From CBDDKW01 sp965230425 (GTDB taxonomy: Bacteria; Pseudomonadota; Gammaproteobacteria; UBA1113), in contig CBDDKW010000019.1 in the NCBI GenBank assembly GCA_965230425.1, positions 124,001 through 188,000 of the forward strand: a stretch of DNA of 64,000 nucleotides. The letters run 5' to 3'. The first letter of the stretch is position 1; each line of letters begins with the position of its first letter. Made by a program: the position numbers and the translations under genes. A model generated the notes under the pieces. The model was not told where the DNA came from, ran no database searches, and saw nothing but the letters and a program-made list of their open reading frames with translations. Positions 49,066 through 58,278 of this stretch are shown one piece after another.

Positions 49066-50000
49066 TGTCAGCAAAGAAAATGGGCATACTGATTGGTGGT
49101 CTCGTTGTGCTAATGATAATTTTCTCCTGCTTTTTTACCGTGATGCAAGGTAATGAAGGTTTAGTTTTTCGTTTAGGAAAAATTGTCACTGATGATGGTG
49201 TGGCTGCGCAAATGCCAGGGTTACACATGAAATTACCTGTAATTGATAGAGTTATGGTTTTTGATACACGCTTACAAACCTTTGATGTTAAATCTTCGAC
49301 TTTTCGCACCTCGGAGCAAAAGAGTCTCGTGGTTGATTATTTTGCTCAATGGCGTATCAATGACTTATCACTATATTACCAGCGTACTGGAGGTGATCCG
49401 GCGCGAGCAGAGACCCTACTTGATCCCTATTTAGATGAAGGTTTACGCGCAGAATTTGGACGTTTAACCCTTAATCAAGTTGTTTCAGATTCTCGAGCCA
49501 GTGTCATGGCACGTTTAACCGAGCGTGCAAATTTCAATGCGCAAAAGCTTGGTATTACTGTTGTCGATGTACGTATTAAGAAAATTGATTTACCTGAAAA
49601 TGTGATGGAATCTGTGTACCATCGTATGCGTGCAGATCGAGTCAAAGCTGCAGCTAATTATCGATCTCGTGGTAAAGCTTCTGCCGTTGCGATTCGTGCA
49701 AAAGCCGACGAAGAGGCAACCGTGACAGTAGCGACGGCACAGTCACAAGGTAATAAAGTGCGTGCAAAAGGAGACTCGGTAGCTGCAAAAGTGTATGCTG
49801 ATGCATATTCCAAAGATCCTAGTTTTTATGCATTTTTCCGTAGTTTAGTTGCTTATGATACGTCATTCTCAAGTAAGAATGATGTGGTATTGTTAACACC
49901 AGATAGTCAATTCTTCCATTACTTCAACAGTGCCGGCAAGAATTTAAAGACTCATCAGAATAATACAAGACATCACTCTGCTCCACCCTACGCTGGCTAA
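49065..50000 (+). CDS. hflC: FtsH-modulating SPFH protein HflC
   Basis: HflC is the partner of HflK. The 311-aa protein has an N-terminal transmembrane helix (residues about 7-27), the SPFH domain (VMQGNEGLVFRLGKIVTDDG, LHMKLPVIDRVMVFDTRLQTFD) and the conserved SKDPSFYAFFRSLVAYDTSF and LTPDSQFFHYF near the end. The last 20 or so residues (KNLKTHQNNTRHHSAPPYAG) are not family-like: the final SAPPYAG and stop codon are read from a dispersed palindromic repeat that begins at 49983. The start overlaps the hflK stop as TAATG. Confidence 0.94.
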   Translation: MSAKKMGILIGGLVVLMIIFSCFFTVMQGNEGLVFRLGKIVTDDGVAAQMPGLHMKLPVIDRVMVFDTRLQTFDVKSSTFRTSEQKSLVVDYFAQWRINDLSLYYQRTGGDPARAETLLDPYLDEGLRAEFGRLTLNQVVSDSRASVMARLTERANFNAQKLGITVVDVRIKKIDLPENVMESVYHRMRADRVKAAANYRSRGKASAVAIRAKADEEATVTVATAQSQGNKVRAKGDSVAAKVYADAYSKDPSFYAFFRSLVAYDTSFSSKNDVVLLTPDSQFFHYFNSAGKNLKTHQNNTRHHSAPPYAG

Positions 50001-50030
50001 AGCCAGCTTCGGGCGGCACGCCACCCGTAT
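49983..50030 (-). repeat. Dispersed GC-rich palindromic repeat overlapping the hflC 3' end
   Basis: This 48-bp sequence is the reverse complement, with about one difference, of 58574-58620 next to the tRNA-Leu gene. It contains the internal hairpin ACGCTGGCTAAAGCCAGC (loop within GGCTAAAGCC) and a GGCGGCACGCC palindrome. Having the same extended sequence twice in 9 kb marks it as a REP-like family. It supplies the hflC stop codon. Confidence 0.8.
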
Positions 50031-50040
50031 GAATTAAAAA

Positions 50041-50200
50041 TTCTTTCTCGCGTGTGGAAGAGTGAGAGTGCTAGGGTTTCCCAAGGGAGAGTGCTGTCAT
50101 CAGCTCTGTTGCTGATTAGATAAAAATGCTGTCATTCCGAATGCGGAGCATGGCTCATAGTCTCGTCATACTGCGGCTTGACCGCGGTATCCAGATATAA
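50041..50200. repeat. hflC-yjeT gap: truncated hairpin element (copy C) and REP-like palindromes
   Basis: About 50041-50095 resembles the 5' half of the hairpin element at 52000: AGTGCTAGGGTTTCCCAAGGGAGAGTGC here against AGCACTGGGG, TTTTCCAAGGGG, AGAGCGC there. It then diverges. About 50108-50190 has a GTCATTCCGAATGCGGAG start and a CGTCATACTGCGGC-TTGA-CCGCGGTATC palindrome, a type widespread in host-associated gammaproteobacteria. No gene is seen between hflC and the DUF2065 gene. Confidence 0.5.
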
Positions 50201-50255
50201 CTGACAGACGTTGGTACAGTAACCAACAAGTAAATAACGGTAAGGATAAATAACG

Positions 50256-50453
50256 ATGTGGCACAATTTTATTGCAGCCTTAGGATTAATGCTGGTTTTT
50301 GAAGGGATCTTGCCCTTCGTATCTCCGGATAGATGGCGTAAAATGGTTCATTCATTAGCTGGTCAATCAGACAAAGGTCTGCGGATCATGGGCATTATTA
50401 GCATGCTTGTGGGCCTCGGCTTATTAACTATTTTACATATTTATATTTATTAA
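50256..50453 (+). CDS. Small DUF2065 (YjeT-like) membrane protein
   Basis: This 65-aa protein has two hydrophobic segments, at about residues 5-22 and 43-62, around a short basic loop (SPDRWRKMVHSLAGQSDKGLR). This matches the DUF2065/YjeT family, which lies between hflC and purA in many gammaproteobacteria; the position here is the same. Its role is not known. A GTAAGGAT ribosome-binding site precedes the ATG. Confidence 0.85.
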   Translation: MWHNFIAALGLMLVFEGILPFVSPDRWRKMVHSLAGQSDKGLRIMGIISMLVGLGLLTILHIYIY

Positions 50454-50486
50454 ATTAATTTAAACAAATCATTTACAGAGAAAATT

Positions 50487-51776
50487 ATGGCAAAAAATAT
50501 CGTAGTACTTGGCACACAATGGGGAGATGAAGGCAAAGGCAAGATTGTTGATTTATTAACTGAGCATGTCGAAGCTGTAGTGCGATTTCAAGGTGGTCAT
50601 AATGCAGGTCATACGTTGGTTATTAATGGTGAAAAAACAGTTTTACATTTGATCCCATCAGGTATTTTGCATCCAAAAGTACAATGTTTAATTGGTAATG
50701 GCGTAGTATTATCGCCGGCTGCATTAGTAGAAGAAATGCAGATCTTAGAACAACAGGGAGTGGATGTTCGGGCGCAATTAAAAATCAGCGCTGCCTGTCA
50801 ATTGATCCTACCTTATCATGTGAGTTTGGATCAGGCGCGTGAACAAGCGCGCGGTGATGCGGCGATTGGTACCACTGGGCGTGGTATTGGGCCAGCTTAC
50901 GAAGATAAAGCAGCACGCCGAGGTCTACGTTTAGTGGATTTATTAGATCCAAAAGCTTTTGCGGAGAAACTAGAAGGCGTGATGGAATATCATAACTTTA
51001 TTCTAGAGCATTACCACCAGCAGCCCCGCTGCAATTATCAGCGCGTACTGGATGAAACCTTAGCCTTAGGCGAACAGATTATTCCATTGATTGCGGATAT
51101 TCCTGAATTATTAAATGAATTACGTTTAGCCAATAAAAATATTTTATTTGAAGGCGCGCAAGGGACATTATTAGATATTGATCATGGTACTTATCCTTTT
51201 GTAACTTCATCGAGTACTACTGTGGGTGGCAGCGTCACGGGAAGTGGTTTTGGCTTGCGGCATGTCGATTATATTCTTGGGATTACTAAAGCTTATACTA
51301 CACGTGTGGGGTCAGGTCCATTTCCTACAGAATTATTTTGCGATGTTGGCAAAGGTTTAGCGCAGCGTGGCCAAGAGTTTGGTGCGACTACAGGAAGACC
51401 ACGCCGCTGTGGTTGGTTTGACGCTCATGCTATGCGTCGAGCAGCGTATATGAATAGTTTATCCGCTCTGTGTATCACCAAGCTTGATGTGCTGGATGGT
51501 TTAGATACCATAAGAATTTGTGTGGATTATGATTTTTCAAACACAAATAATAAAGACAGTGATACTAATTCAGCAACATCATGCCAACCAATCTATGAAG
51601 AAATGCCCGGTTGGTCTGAATCCACTGCCGGCATAACTTCCATAGACGATTTACCAAGCCAAGCCCGTGCTTATTTAAATCGATTAGAAGAATTATTAAA
51701 TGTACCCATCCACATTGTCTCCACCGGCCCTGATCGGGAAGAGACAATTATGCTTGAAGATATTTTCGCGAATTGA
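50487..51776 (+). CDS. purA: Adenylosuccinate synthetase PurA
   Basis: PurA makes adenylosuccinate from IMP and aspartate with GTP, the first committed step to AMP. The 429-aa protein has LGTQWGDEGKGKIVDLL (P-loop with catalytic Asp) near residues 7-23, FQGGHNAGHT with the catalytic His, TTGRGIGPAYEDKAARRG, EGAQGTLLDIDHGTYPFVTSS, GATTGRPRRCGWFDA and TKLDVLDGL. Length is normal. It closes the hfq-hfl-purA cluster. Confidence 0.97.
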   Translation: MAKNIVVLGTQWGDEGKGKIVDLLTEHVEAVVRFQGGHNAGHTLVINGEKTVLHLIPSGILHPKVQCLIGNGVVLSPAALVEEMQILEQQGVDVRAQLKISAACQLILPYHVSLDQAREQARGDAAIGTTGRGIGPAYEDKAARRGLRLVDLLDPKAFAEKLEGVMEYHNFILEHYHQQPRCNYQRVLDETLALGEQIIPLIADIPELLNELRLANKNILFEGAQGTLLDIDHGTYPFVTSSSTTVGGSVTGSGFGLRHVDYILGITKAYTTRVGSGPFPTELFCDVGKGLAQRGQEFGATTGRPRRCGWFDAHAMRRAAYMNSLSALCITKLDVLDGLDTIRICVDYDFSNTNNKDSDTNSATSCQPIYEEMPGWSESTAGITSIDDLPSQARAYLNRLEELLNVPIHIVSTGPDREETIMLEDIFAN

Positions 51777-52238
51777 AGGCATCATAATTATTGTATAGAG
51801 ACTATGGGATACTTAAGTGCCACAAATACTCATAGTCTTCAATGTCAGTATAGCCATAATATATATACTTAATGGTTACCCACGAGTGGCCCCGACTGAC
51901 GTACTACCAGATGAATAAAAATAACAATATTAACCTTGCTTAACGTGATTGCTAAGGTATGATTTTTGGGTGACGTGGTTACAAGCGTTTAAAGAAAGAA
52001 ATCTTCCCTGCTTGCTAGGTAGTCATAAGCACTGGGGTTTTCCAAGGGGAGAGCGCAAGCTCCCCTTGGGGTGCCGTCAGCGCAGGGTTCCCGCGCAGGC
52101 GAAATCATACTAGGAAACAATCTCGGTCGCTTGCGGCCGAGTTGTTGAACAAGGCCTGTAAGCTAATCAATACGAATAATTATTAAAATAGCTTTTATAT
52201 ATCCAACTATAGTAACTTAATGAAGAGGAGTAAAATAT
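51777..52238. other. purA-to-island gap with a stem-loop and a multi-hairpin element
   Basis: The 462-bp gap starts with a long-loop stem at about 51798-51840 (AGACTATG...CATAGTCT), a possible purA transcript end without a U-tract. It continues with the multi-hairpin element, copy B, at 52000-52146, and ends with an AT-rich leader and a GAAGAGGAG ribosome-binding site for the ATPase gene. No protein gene is seen. Confidence 0.5.
52000..52146 (+). ncRNA. Multi-hairpin dispersed element, copy B
   Basis: The element has a TGCTT...AAGCA stem enclosed by CCC/GGGG, a CCAAGGGGAG...CTCCCCTTGG stem, linker GTGCCGT, a GCGC...GCGC stem, linker AGGC, conserved AGGAAAC, and a CTCGG...CCGAG stem followed by TTGTTG. 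Copy A at 29748-29890 shows the same plan with different stem sequences that remain paired. It ends about 90 bp before the ATPase gene. I know no RNA family that fits; a mobile-element end or DNA-level repeat is also possible. Strand is a guess based on direction of the next gene. Confidence 0.45.
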
Positions 52239-54689
52239 ATGGCCGGTGAGCAGGGAGAAGCACAACAACAATCAACAAATAGTGAGAGTCGTAGAGAGCA
52301 ACAAGTAGGCTATCTACAAGCTATGCATTTCGAAGGCGGCTATCAAGAAAAAAGTCTTCCAAAAGAATTTTCTTGGACTGATATCCCAATGTTTGCCGTG
52401 ATTACAGGTAAAAATGGTGTTGGCAAGACAGCGGTGCTTGAGGCGATATTAAAGGGTGCCGAAAGAACAATTGGCAAGCAAGCACAATTCAAAATCAATC
52501 TACAACTTCACGATGGCCCTGATGGTAATATGCAGGCAGGTTACATACCCCATGTTCTTGGAATTAGCTCAGCAACTTCTGATGGTCAGATTAGAGCGAG
52601 TACCGTCAAGTACTCGGAAAAGGCATATAATGAGGATGTTGAAGAGACATTTAACGATTTGTTAGCCTACGAAATTGCTAAAAGAGAAGGAATAAAACAT
52701 CAAACTAATTATCCTAATTTACAGTCATGGTATGATGAAATCTTAGCAAGCTTCAAGGAATGGTATAATCCTCAAATACAGTTGATAGATGCAAACTTTT
52801 ATTATAATCGTAATAGAGCACTAAAACAGTATCTTGAGAAAGAAATAGGAGTGCATCTTACAACATTCGGTAATATTGATAATCTGATTAAATTTCTTTT
52901 AGTGGCACGGCGAATAGCATTAGCAAAAATTAATCAATATTTAATAGCAAATAATTTCAAATATGTGGTATCACAGACAAGCTATAATTTAGAGAAAGTT
53001 GACAGTCCTGAACAATTCAAACAATTAGCATTGAGAGACTGGAACAATGGCCATATTGTTGACCCAGGTTGGATGTCTCCAGGTGAACGTTTACAATTAC
53101 TAGCTTTACTGTGGATTTATGCTTCTAATTTACTAATGGATAATGGTGATAATGGCAGAATACTATTACTGGACGAAATTGATGCCCATCTACATCCAAG
53201 CCTTGCTAAAGAAGTAATTGACGTTATTCGTTATAAGCTTGTTGAAGAAATGCAAGTACAGATTATTATGACCACCCATAGTCCTACCACAGTGAGTCTC
53301 GTGCCTGCAGAGAGCTTATATATCATGTCAGAAGATAGCACGAACAAAAAAGCAATCATTCAGAAAGCAAGTAGTAAAAGACAAGCAATTAAATTACTTG
53401 CTGCGGATTTTGTTTGTATTAATCAGCCTATACGCTTAATTTTTGTTGAAGCTGATAGCGACAAACAGTTCTACGAGATTATATATAATCATTTGACTCA
53501 TAGAGGCGTACTAGCTCATGAATATCAATTATTGTTTAAATCACATGGGAAGGTAAGAAAATCAGAAGTTGATGAAAAAATCGGTACGGTTACTGAGGAT
53601 TCATCGAGAAAACAAGTTGAAAATCTAGTAGAAAAATGTGTTGTCAATGATGATGAGGATAAAACATTATCTGATTTTATGTTTGGATTGGTTGATGGTG
53701 ATAATCGAGGCCGCTCTAAACAAAAGAATATTCAAGCATTACAACGATATTCCTTAGAAAATTATCTCTATGACCCAATCCATATTTTCATCCTATTAAA
53801 TAATATTAAAGCCGAAAAAGATGGCCGTCTTAAGGAAAATAATTGTATAGATGAATTTAAACACATACTGACTAGCCTAAACCAACTAGTAAAACAAAAA
53901 ATAAGTAGCGATGAGCCAGAGAGCTTATTACCTGAGATGATAGACTTGCAATTGCTAAACAGTAGCCAATTAATACTACAAGCCATTATTGACGCTGTTT
54001 TTGAGGATATTGCTGAATTTATCAATCAGTTAATAACGAAATTTGACACTGATAAAAGCAAGATTAAGCGGTCAGAGCGACAAATAATTTACCGGTTAAA
54101 AGCAAACAAGAAAATTTATGATGGTAAACTCTCGCTAGAGAAAGAAGATGTACAACTCCATAATGAGGTTGTTTTAGAGTATCCGAAATTATTTTTGTAT
54201 ATGCGTGGTCACGATTTAGCAGAGATATATACAGCTAAATACGTAGCCATGAGTGTGGATGACCTAATGCGACTATGTAAAAAAGATATGCTTATTTGTC
54301 AAGAGCTGGTAGATATCTTCCGCACATTCCAAAGCCCTGACCAAACGTTAAATACTACTGATAGTAAACAGCATAAAAAGCGAAAAGCAACAGATAATTC
54401 AGATAAACAGAAAGCACAATTAGAGCAAATAAAGTGCTTAGAGAAAAAAACTAGCGGTCAGACGAAAGAATTAAAACGTAGAGACGAAATTATTCAGAGG
54501 CGGAATGGAGAGATTGCAAGTCTCAATGCTGAGATAACTAGACAACAAGGTATTATCAGTAAATTTTTCAGATTGCCACAATTTAAGACGCTTGGTATCT
54601 CTCATGAGTGTGAATATAGAAATGAATTATTAGATAGTGGGAAAGTAGTAGTAGATGAAAAACTATTTACTAGAAAATCAAATGGCTAA
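52239..54689 (+). CDS. Fused ABC-type ATPase and DUF4435/TOPRIM-like protein, candidate defence protein (PARIS/OLD-like)
   Basis: This 816-aa protein has an SMC/ABC-like ATPase half: Walker A ITGKNGVGKT (residues about 55-64), signature WMSPGERLQLLALL near 283, Walker B ILLLDEIDAHLHP near 308, and H-loop TTHSP near 347. The second half resembles DUF4435 TOPRIM-like domains: IRLIFVEADSDKQFYEII (Glu and Asp), FGLVDGDNRGR and QRYSLENYLYDP. The last 120 residues include a basic segment and a coiled coil (about 725-775). An ATPase fused to DUF4435 is the plan of merged PARIS (AriA-AriB) defence proteins and is close to OLD nucleases. Which one applies is uncertain. It has a strong ribosome-binding site, and the next gene starts 89 bp later on the same strand. 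Confidence 0.65.
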   Translation: MAGEQGEAQQQSTNSESRREQQVGYLQAMHFEGGYQEKSLPKEFSWTDIPMFAVITGKNGVGKTAVLEAILKGAERTIGKQAQFKINLQLHDGPDGNMQAGYIPHVLGISSATSDGQIRASTVKYSEKAYNEDVEETFNDLLAYEIAKREGIKHQTNYPNLQSWYDEILASFKEWYNPQIQLIDANFYYNRNRALKQYLEKEIGVHLTTFGNIDNLIKFLLVARRIALAKINQYLIANNFKYVVSQTSYNLEKVDSPEQFKQLALRDWNNGHIVDPGWMSPGERLQLLALLWIYASNLLMDNGDNGRILLLDEIDAHLHPSLAKEVIDVIRYKLVEEMQVQIIMTTHSPTTVSLVPAESLYIMSEDSTNKKAIIQKASSKRQAIKLLAADFVCINQPIRLIFVEADSDKQFYEIIYNHLTHRGVLAHEYQLLFKSHGKVRKSEVDEKIGTVTEDSSRKQVENLVEKCVVNDDEDKTLSDFMFGLVDGDNRGRSKQKNIQALQRYSLENYLYDPIHIFILLNNIKAEKDGRLKENNCIDEFKHILTSLNQLVKQKISSDEPESLLPEMIDLQLLNSSQLILQAIIDAVFEDIAEFINQLITKFDTDKSKIKRSERQIIYRLKANKKIYDGKLSLEKEDVQLHNEVVLEYPKLFLYMRGHDLAEIYTAKYVAMSVDDLMRLCKKDMLICQELVDIFRTFQSPDQTLNTTDSKQHKKRKATDNSDKQKAQLEQIKCLEKKTSGQTKELKRRDEIIQRRNGEIASLNAEITRQQGIISKFFRLPQFKTLGISHECEYRNELLDSGKVVVDEKLFTRKSNG

Positions 54690-54778
54690 CAAGCTAGTTA
54701 TGTAAGTTACAAATATATGATTCATGCTTGAGCTAATTTTTTTACCGAAACATCATTTAAATTAGCAAGGACTACCAC

Positions 54779-57700
54779 ATGACTGGTGAAGATTCCGATA
54801 AAAAAACAGTTTTTAGTGATGATAAGAAACGATTCATAGACTTATATATTCGTATGCATGATGCTGATTTAACAGATGAGCAAAAAGAGCTTGTTTATGC
54901 GCAGGTGGCTGAAATAGAAGACTACAATAAAAATAATTATGTTATCAGCACACCAGATATTACAGTTGCCAGAGTATTAAGAAAAATGTTTCCCCGAGAG
55001 TATGAGTATACCATAGAAGAAAATTTAATGAGTTATGCCTACCCAGAGCATGAACCTGAAAATGATCAAATTGACATCACTGAATATCAAGATTTATATG
55101 AAGCTGGTTACCGGGATGACTTCATTAATCAGTTAGTTGCACAGTTACGTCAACGGTTGTTAGCGAATACAAACCCGAGGTCTACTAATATTTGCATCAG
55201 TGATTATCTTGCTGCTGATAATCACAACGCTGCTGAACATTTACTTGAAGAATTTGTTAAAGCAGCAAAAAATTATCAAGAAAAATCTAAGTGGGTAATT
55301 TTAGCGCCTCTGGGTATTGATGGTCATGCTCACGCACTCATGATTCATATTCATATAATCTCAAGTGATCAATCCTATATTACCATTTGCTTACGTGATC
55401 CCTATGGTAAAAGAAATAATTTTGAAGAGAAATTTCATGGCTTATTTGAGCGTTTAGCTACTAAGTTTTCAGAGCTCATGAAGCATAATATTATTTTCAC
55501 AAAACAAAATGACCCTGATGATTTACAAGGCTTTGATTACGATAATAGTAACTGTGCAGCCTTAACAATTTTCACATTAAACTATTATCTTGATTGTGCT
55601 TTGCAAGGAGAGCACCCTCAACAATATAAGCTTAGAATTACATTTGATAGTCTGCCTAACTCAGTACTTAATGAGTCGTTACATAAGGCTTTTGTTCTGC
55701 GTCTGAAAACTTTTCAACTTAAGTCTATAAATTATGATACGAATCTTGCTTTCAATAAATTTTGTAATAGGAAAGTTTTTTATAAAGATTTGAGTGTGGG
55801 TATTAATGAACCTATAGACGATTATGTTGATGCGATTGTTGAAGAAGTAGTAGCTGAAGCTATTTATGAGGTCACTAGTGACCTTCAAGCAAAAGATCAA
55901 GCTGAGAAGTTGTATAATATAATGGTTACTAATGCAAATACAAAATATGAATATTTTATTAACGAAGAGTCACGTATATTTATTAATAATTTAACTGATT
56001 TACAAAAATTTGAATTATTAAATAGAATTTCTAACCAAGTAATTAGTCAATATGTACCATCCCCTGTTTCTAATCCCTGCTTTTTTTCTAAGTGCTTGAA
56101 CCGTATTTTTAAGTACTTCCTTGAATTGATTGATGAAGCCGAAGTGCAAAATGCTTACAGAGCATTCAGTATGTTCATTACTCAACGGCAATTACCCACA
56201 ACTGACGAAAGTACGCGTGTGAGACAAGATCCGAATCTAGTTAGAGCTGAGATTTCAGCATTAGATAAGCTTCGTCAGGCAGCGATGAGTGCTAAAGACT
56301 ATGATTTATTCAAGAGTTTGTTATTTGGGTGTAAAGCTGAACCTGATTTTATTGCTCATGCTACTACTATACTCCGAGTTCTTCTAAATAAAGCAACAAA
56401 AGCTCCTAACTACTATGTTTTTATTCAAGATCCGACAAAGCGACTCGTTTCAGTTAAACATTCTATGATTGACGATTTATTAGCTGTAGGTTCTGATATT
56501 TATGCTAGAGAAGTTTTATCAAGAAACACAGCTTCCTATGGTAATCGACGTGAAATATCTATTGTGTCGACACCATCTATAGTTGAATTAATTACAAGAT
56601 TTCCGCCATCCTATAGCAAATTACTGCTGAGACATTTCCCGGGTGCTATTAATAGGCTGGTCTTAGAGGCGGCTCGTTGCTGTAATATAGAGCTGTTGAA
56701 AGTTTTATTAAGTAAGGATTTGAGTATAGACAATGCAACACTTAGTTTAGCTATAGAAAGTGTCGGCGATGGATTAAGGAAAGAAAAGCCTATTAAACGC
56801 TGCCCGCTTGGTTTTGCACAAATAAGAGATCCTGAATATATGCAGGAATTGAGATTAGCTCCTAAGTTAATTGAAGCAGCCAAAATATTGTTAAAATCAC
56901 AGCAAACTAAACAAACGAAAAAAACTGAACAAGCCACTAGTGCTGCTCTACCTATTCTACCCCAAAATCCGCATATACAACTTATTGAGGCAGTTAAGGC
57001 TAATAATATTGATGCTGTACGTGCGTTGTTAAATAGTGGACAGATAAAAAATATTGATATGCAAGATAGCGAAAGTTTTAATGCACTTAGATATGCTATG
57101 CTAAATCGTAATTTCCTAATAGCACGAGTACTACTAGAAGCTGGAGCAAAGTTATTTACCTATCTCTCAGATGGGTTTACTCCATTACATGTGATATTAG
57201 AATGTAATGATTGTAAGATATTGAATAATTTACTTCTAGGTACGCTGAAGTCATTACTCGAAATGGATATTTTACATGAATTATTACAGTTTACTGCTAT
57301 GCAAGGTCATGACAATGCGTTCAGGTGGTTAGTAGATAATTATTTTGATACGTTTGAACAACAGCAGCGTGATCAACTAATCCGACGACTATTTTTAGTG
57401 CCTTGTATAAAAGATAATGAGCAGTTAAGTCTGATATTAAGACAGTACTTATCAGAGCAAGGTACTAGGCGCCTACAAGCAGCTACTAGCCAAGCATCGA
57501 GTGCTATAACTGGGCACTCTGATGCAGCGTCTATGCAAGAAGTTAATTTTTCTAGCCAGAGAATTGCATCGACTGATAGTGCTAGATTTTTATCTGCACT
57601 TATGAGAACGAATAATCTAAAAATAAGCGAGTTGTCTGAAATAGAGGCTTGTCGTGTGCGTGAGATACTGAGCGGCAGAGCTCATTTGACTGAAATAGAG

Positions 57701-57889
57701 CAAAATCAATTAGCTCAGCGATTTAACTTTTATGCACCTTTATTTTTTAGTTCTCATACCAGTGCAGAGGCAAATCCGCTTTCGACATCGGGTAATACAG
57801 GGCAGAGTAGCAGTACAGAGACATCTTTAGATAGATGTGAAGAATCTGGTAGTTCTGGAGCTAGATCACAGCAGCAAGCGAGAAGATGA
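54779..57889 (+). CDS. Putative effector with CE-clan cysteine-peptidase-like region and ankyrin repeats (1036 aa)
   Basis: The N-terminal third has a pattern like Ulp1/YopJ-type (CE clan) enzymes: His183/His185 in DGHAHALMIHIHI, Asp207 in LRDPYG, Gln250 in DLQG, and Cys259 in DNSNCAALTIFTLNYY. Spacing fits a His-Asp-Gln-Cys site of a ubiquitin-like protease, deubiquitinase or acetyltransferase. Around residues 620-660 and 725-850 are ankyrin-like helices (IQLIEAVKANNIDAVRALLNSG, NALRYAMLNRNFLIARVLLEAGAK, DGFTPLHVILE). The C-terminus is rich in Ser, Gln and Thr. No signal peptide is seen. Such a mix is typical of effectors that act inside eukaryotic cells, for example Dot/Icm substrates. Alternatively it could work with the preceding ATPase gene. 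Function is inference. Confidence 0.55.
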   Translation: MTGEDSDKKTVFSDDKKRFIDLYIRMHDADLTDEQKELVYAQVAEIEDYNKNNYVISTPDITVARVLRKMFPREYEYTIEENLMSYAYPEHEPENDQIDITEYQDLYEAGYRDDFINQLVAQLRQRLLANTNPRSTNICISDYLAADNHNAAEHLLEEFVKAAKNYQEKSKWVILAPLGIDGHAHALMIHIHIISSDQSYITICLRDPYGKRNNFEEKFHGLFERLATKFSELMKHNIIFTKQNDPDDLQGFDYDNSNCAALTIFTLNYYLDCALQGEHPQQYKLRITFDSLPNSVLNESLHKAFVLRLKTFQLKSINYDTNLAFNKFCNRKVFYKDLSVGINEPIDDYVDAIVEEVVAEAIYEVTSDLQAKDQAEKLYNIMVTNANTKYEYFINEESRIFINNLTDLQKFELLNRISNQVISQYVPSPVSNPCFFSKCLNRIFKYFLELIDEAEVQNAYRAFSMFITQRQLPTTDESTRVRQDPNLVRAEISALDKLRQAAMSAKDYDLFKSLLFGCKAEPDFIAHATTILRVLLNKATKAPNYYVFIQDPTKRLVSVKHSMIDDLLAVGSDIYAREVLSRNTASYGNRREISIVSTPSIVELITRFPPSYSKLLLRHFPGAINRLVLEAARCCNIELLKVLLSKDLSIDNATLSLAIESVGDGLRKEKPIKRCPLGFAQIRDPEYMQELRLAPKLIEAAKILLKSQQTKQTKKTEQATSAALPILPQNPHIQLIEAVKANNIDAVRALLNSGQIKNIDMQDSESFNALRYAMLNRNFLIARVLLEAGAKLFTYLSDGFTPLHVILECNDCKILNNLLLGTLKSLLEMDILHELLQFTAMQGHDNAFRWLVDNYFDTFEQQQRDQLIRRLFLVPCIKDNEQLSLILRQYLSEQGTRRLQAATSQASSAITGHSDAASMQEVNFSSQRIASTDSARFLSALMRTNNLKISELSEIEACRVREILSGRAHLTEIEQNQLAQRFNFYAPLFFSSHTSAEANPLSTSGNTGQSSSTETSLDRCEESGSSGARSQQQARR

Positions 57890-58278
57890 ATGGGCAAAAT
57901 AGTTATTTTCTGGTTAATTATTAGTCATGAAAGTATTTAAGATATTGCATAGCTCAAAGGTAATTGTTATCTGTATAAAAATTACTCTATTAAATTGTGC
58001 TCTCTTTTAAATTAATACTACTAATCGATAAAAGATGATTAGCAGTATTGAAATAGATACGTATTTGGATACTGTAAATCGTGAAATGTTGATTTCAAGT
58101 ATCACGGTAAGTTGGCTCATTATGATGTTTGTGGCTGTATTTTTAGTGTTGTGTGGTCGTTAGTGCCGTGCTCTAGGCTATCTTGAAAATGGGAAATAGT
58201 GAGTGCTTGAATACAGTCCTGACAAACAAGCCCGCTTGTCTCGTGAAGCGCGTTGTGCGTAGTGAGAAAGCTTATTTT
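57890..58278. other. Gap after the ankyrin protein with a degenerate repeat, no gene seen
   Basis: This AT-rich gap has no convincing gene. Near 58217-58265 a degenerate copy of the following tandem repeat can be read (AAGCCCGCTTGTCTCGTGAAG against AAGCCGCTTGTCTCACGAAG). Confidence 0.45.

Noticed and set aside
52239..54689. SMC or RecF repair protein
   Set aside because: ATPase motifs fit, but the TOPRIM/DUF4435-like second half and the lack of a long coiled-coil between Walker A and B argue against it.
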